6,171 nucleotides of DNA, taken from NCBI GenBank assembly GCA_002422745.1, contig DITH01000154.1:1-6171 (forward strand), in the 5' to 3' direction. The stretch is from Alphaproteobacteria bacterium UBA6189. GTDB lineage: Bacteria; Pseudomonadota; Alphaproteobacteria; Rickettsiales; UBA3002. The notes beneath the pieces were generated by a model, which made no database searches, was not told where the DNA came from, and saw only the letters and a program-made list of their open reading frames with translations. The first letter of the stretch is position 1. The number at the start of each line of letters is the position of its first letter. The translations under genes were made by a program, and so were the position numbers. Below are positions 5,372 to 6,171 of the stretch, piece by piece.

Positions 5372-5986
5372 ATGAGCAAACGTCATGCCGTAAAATACAA
5401 AATTTCCCGCCGTCTGGGTGAGAACCTCTGGGGTCGCGCCAAGGACCCTGTTAACCGCCGTTCCTACGGCCCCGGCCAGCACGGCCAGGCCCGCAAGAAA
5501 CTGTCGGATTTCGGCCAGCAGCTGCGCGCCAAGCAAAAGCTGAAAGCCTATTACGGCAACATCACCGAGAAGCAGTTTCGTAAATTGTACGACGAAGCAC
5601 GCCGCCTGAAAGGTGATAGCTCGGAGAACCTGATCGGCCTGCTCGAGCGCCGTCTCGATGCGGTTATCTACCGCATGTGCGTGGTGCCGACCGTGTTTGC
5701 TGCCCGCCAATTCGTGAACCACGGTCACATTAAAGTGAACGGCCGCCGCGTGAACATCGCAAGCTACCTCGTGAAAGAAGGCGACGTGATCGAGCTGAAG
5801 GACAAATCAAAAGAGCTGGCCATCGTGCTTGAGTCGCTGCAGTCGCCGGAGCGTGATGTGCCGGAATATATCGAGATGGACGAAAAGGCCCGCAAAGCCA
5901 CCTTCACCCGCACGCCGAAACTTGCCGATGTGCCGTATCCGGTGAAGATGGAGCCGAATCTCGTCGTCGAATTCTATTCGCGTTAG
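5372..5986 (+). CDS. rpsD: 30S ribosomal protein S4
   Basis: The 204-residue protein is a standard S4 in length and sequence. It starts [20 protein letters not shown], has the basic N-terminal segment [15 protein letters not shown] (29-43), and an S4 RNA-binding domain at about 92-155 with [10 protein letters not shown] and [18 protein letters not shown]. Known role: primary 16S rRNA binding protein that nucleates assembly of the 30S body, and a contributor to translational accuracy. There are no N-terminal cysteines, so it is the zinc-free form. ATG 5372 is chosen because GGAG (5360-5363) lies 8 nt upstream; an in-frame TTG at 5363 would overlap that site. Here rpsD is monocistronic, with its own promoter and terminator, as usual in alphaproteobacteria, and not linked to rpsK, rpsM or rpoA. 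Confidence 0.98.
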   Translation: MSKRHAVKYKISRRLGENLWGRAKDPVNRRSYGPGQHGQARKKLSDFGQQLRAKQKLKAYYGNITEKQFRKLYDEARRLKGDSSENLIGLLERRLDAVIYRMCVVPTVFAARQFVNHGHIKVNGRRVNIASYLVKEGDVIELKDKSKELAIVLESLQSPERDVPEYIEMDEKARKATFTRTPKLADVPYPVKMEPNLVVEFYSR

Positions 5987-5996
5987 TGTAGGTGTT

Positions 5997-6017
5997 GAAG
6001 GGGGCTTGCCCCCCTTC
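5997..6017 (+). repeat. G/C-run hairpin after rpsD
   Basis: GAAGGGGG (5997-6004) pairs with CCCCCTTC (6010-6017) around a 5-nt loop, 10 nt after the rpsD stop. There is no T-run after it, so it is not a classical terminator; it could protect the 3' end of the mRNA or slow transcription. Confidence 0.55.
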
Positions 6018-6022
6018 GCTTT

Positions 6023-6056
6023 GCTGACCCTGCCGCTTCGCGCGGCGCCGGTCGGC
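6023..6056 (+). repeat. Nested hairpin after rpsD
   Basis: An inner stem GCCGC (6032-6036) with GCGGC (6042-6046) sits inside an outer stem GCTGACC (6023-6029) with GGTCGGC (6050-6056), which includes one G-U pair. It lies between the G/C-run hairpin and the terminator. It looks like an interspersed REP-like or mRNA-end structure; no second copy is in the window. Confidence 0.4.
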
Positions 6057-6068
6057 ACCGAAGAATGG

Positions 6069-6098
6069 AAAACCCCGCGAGGAATCGCGGGGTTTTTT
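6069..6098 (+). terminator. Rho-independent terminator of rpsD
   Basis: AAAACCCCGCGA (6069-6080) pairs perfectly with TCGCGGGGTTTT (6085-6096) around the stable tetraloop GGAA, with a run of six T (6093-6098). Strong; the A-run at its 5' side would let it work on the opposite strand too. Confidence 0.95.
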
Positions 6099-6130
6099 GC
6101 ATTCGGGCGGCGTAAGTGCTAAGCTGCCGC

Positions 6131-6171
6131 ATGGCCACTACCCAGTATAGCGATAAAAAGGCGCAGGAGAT
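6131..6171 (+). CDS. Start of a possible next gene (3' end outside window)
   Basis: ATG at 6131 opens a frame of 13 complete codons reading MATTQYSDKKAQE, still open at the window edge. This is too short to identify. No Shine-Dalgarno is present; instead TAAGCT (6120-6125), with TTGCAT (6097-6102) 17 bp upstream, could be a promoter whose start falls at or near the ATG, so the mRNA may be leaderless. The start could equally lie further downstream. Confidence 0.4.
   Translation, partial: MATTQYSDKKAQE

Overview
The window looks like a chromosomal piece of an alphaproteobacterium. GC content is fairly high, proteins are rich in Ala and Gly, rpsD stands alone behind its own promoter rather than in an alpha operon, and that promoter has an alphaproteobacterial look (TTGACT, 16 bp, TATGTT, then CCCGCC). 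I cannot name a genus. No IS element, integrase, tRNA, rRNA or CRISPR array is visible.

Layout: (1) 1-896, the 3' half of a citramalate synthase gene (cimA), running in from the left. (2) 893-1839, two tightly spaced minus-strand genes of unknown function, convergent with cimA and overlapping its stop codon by 4 bp. (3) 1883-2617, trmJ, a tRNA 2'-O-methyltransferase, divergent from the minus-strand pair across only 43 bp. (4) 2707-5149, four small, unrecognised genes in two pairs (2707-3339 with 3342-3920; 4046-4591 with 4607-5149), encoding Gly/Ala-rich proteins with membrane segments and polar, Gln/Ala-rich tails. The block ends at a clear terminator (5174-5199). (5) 5372-5986, rpsD, with a promoter and a leader of about 100 nt upstream and a strong terminator at 6069-6098. 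(6) 6131-6171, the first 13 codons of a possible next gene.

The most notable signal is regulatory. Three upstream regions carry a 7-4-7 direct repeat resembling the PhoB (Pho) box. The one before the minus-strand pair (1882 down to 1865) is TTGTCAT-CCTA-CTGTCAT, a near-perfect match to the E. coli-type consensus. The other two precede the two membrane-protein pairs (2643-2660 and 3962-3979), share the 17-mer TGTCAYAAAAGCTTCAC, and lie at identical distance (39 nt) from a -10-like hexamer. The simplest reading is that the two pairs and the minus-strand pair form a small co-regulated set, perhaps responding to phosphate limitation, placed between housekeeping genes. The shared control is well supported by sequence; its identity as PhoB control and the function of the proteins are inference.
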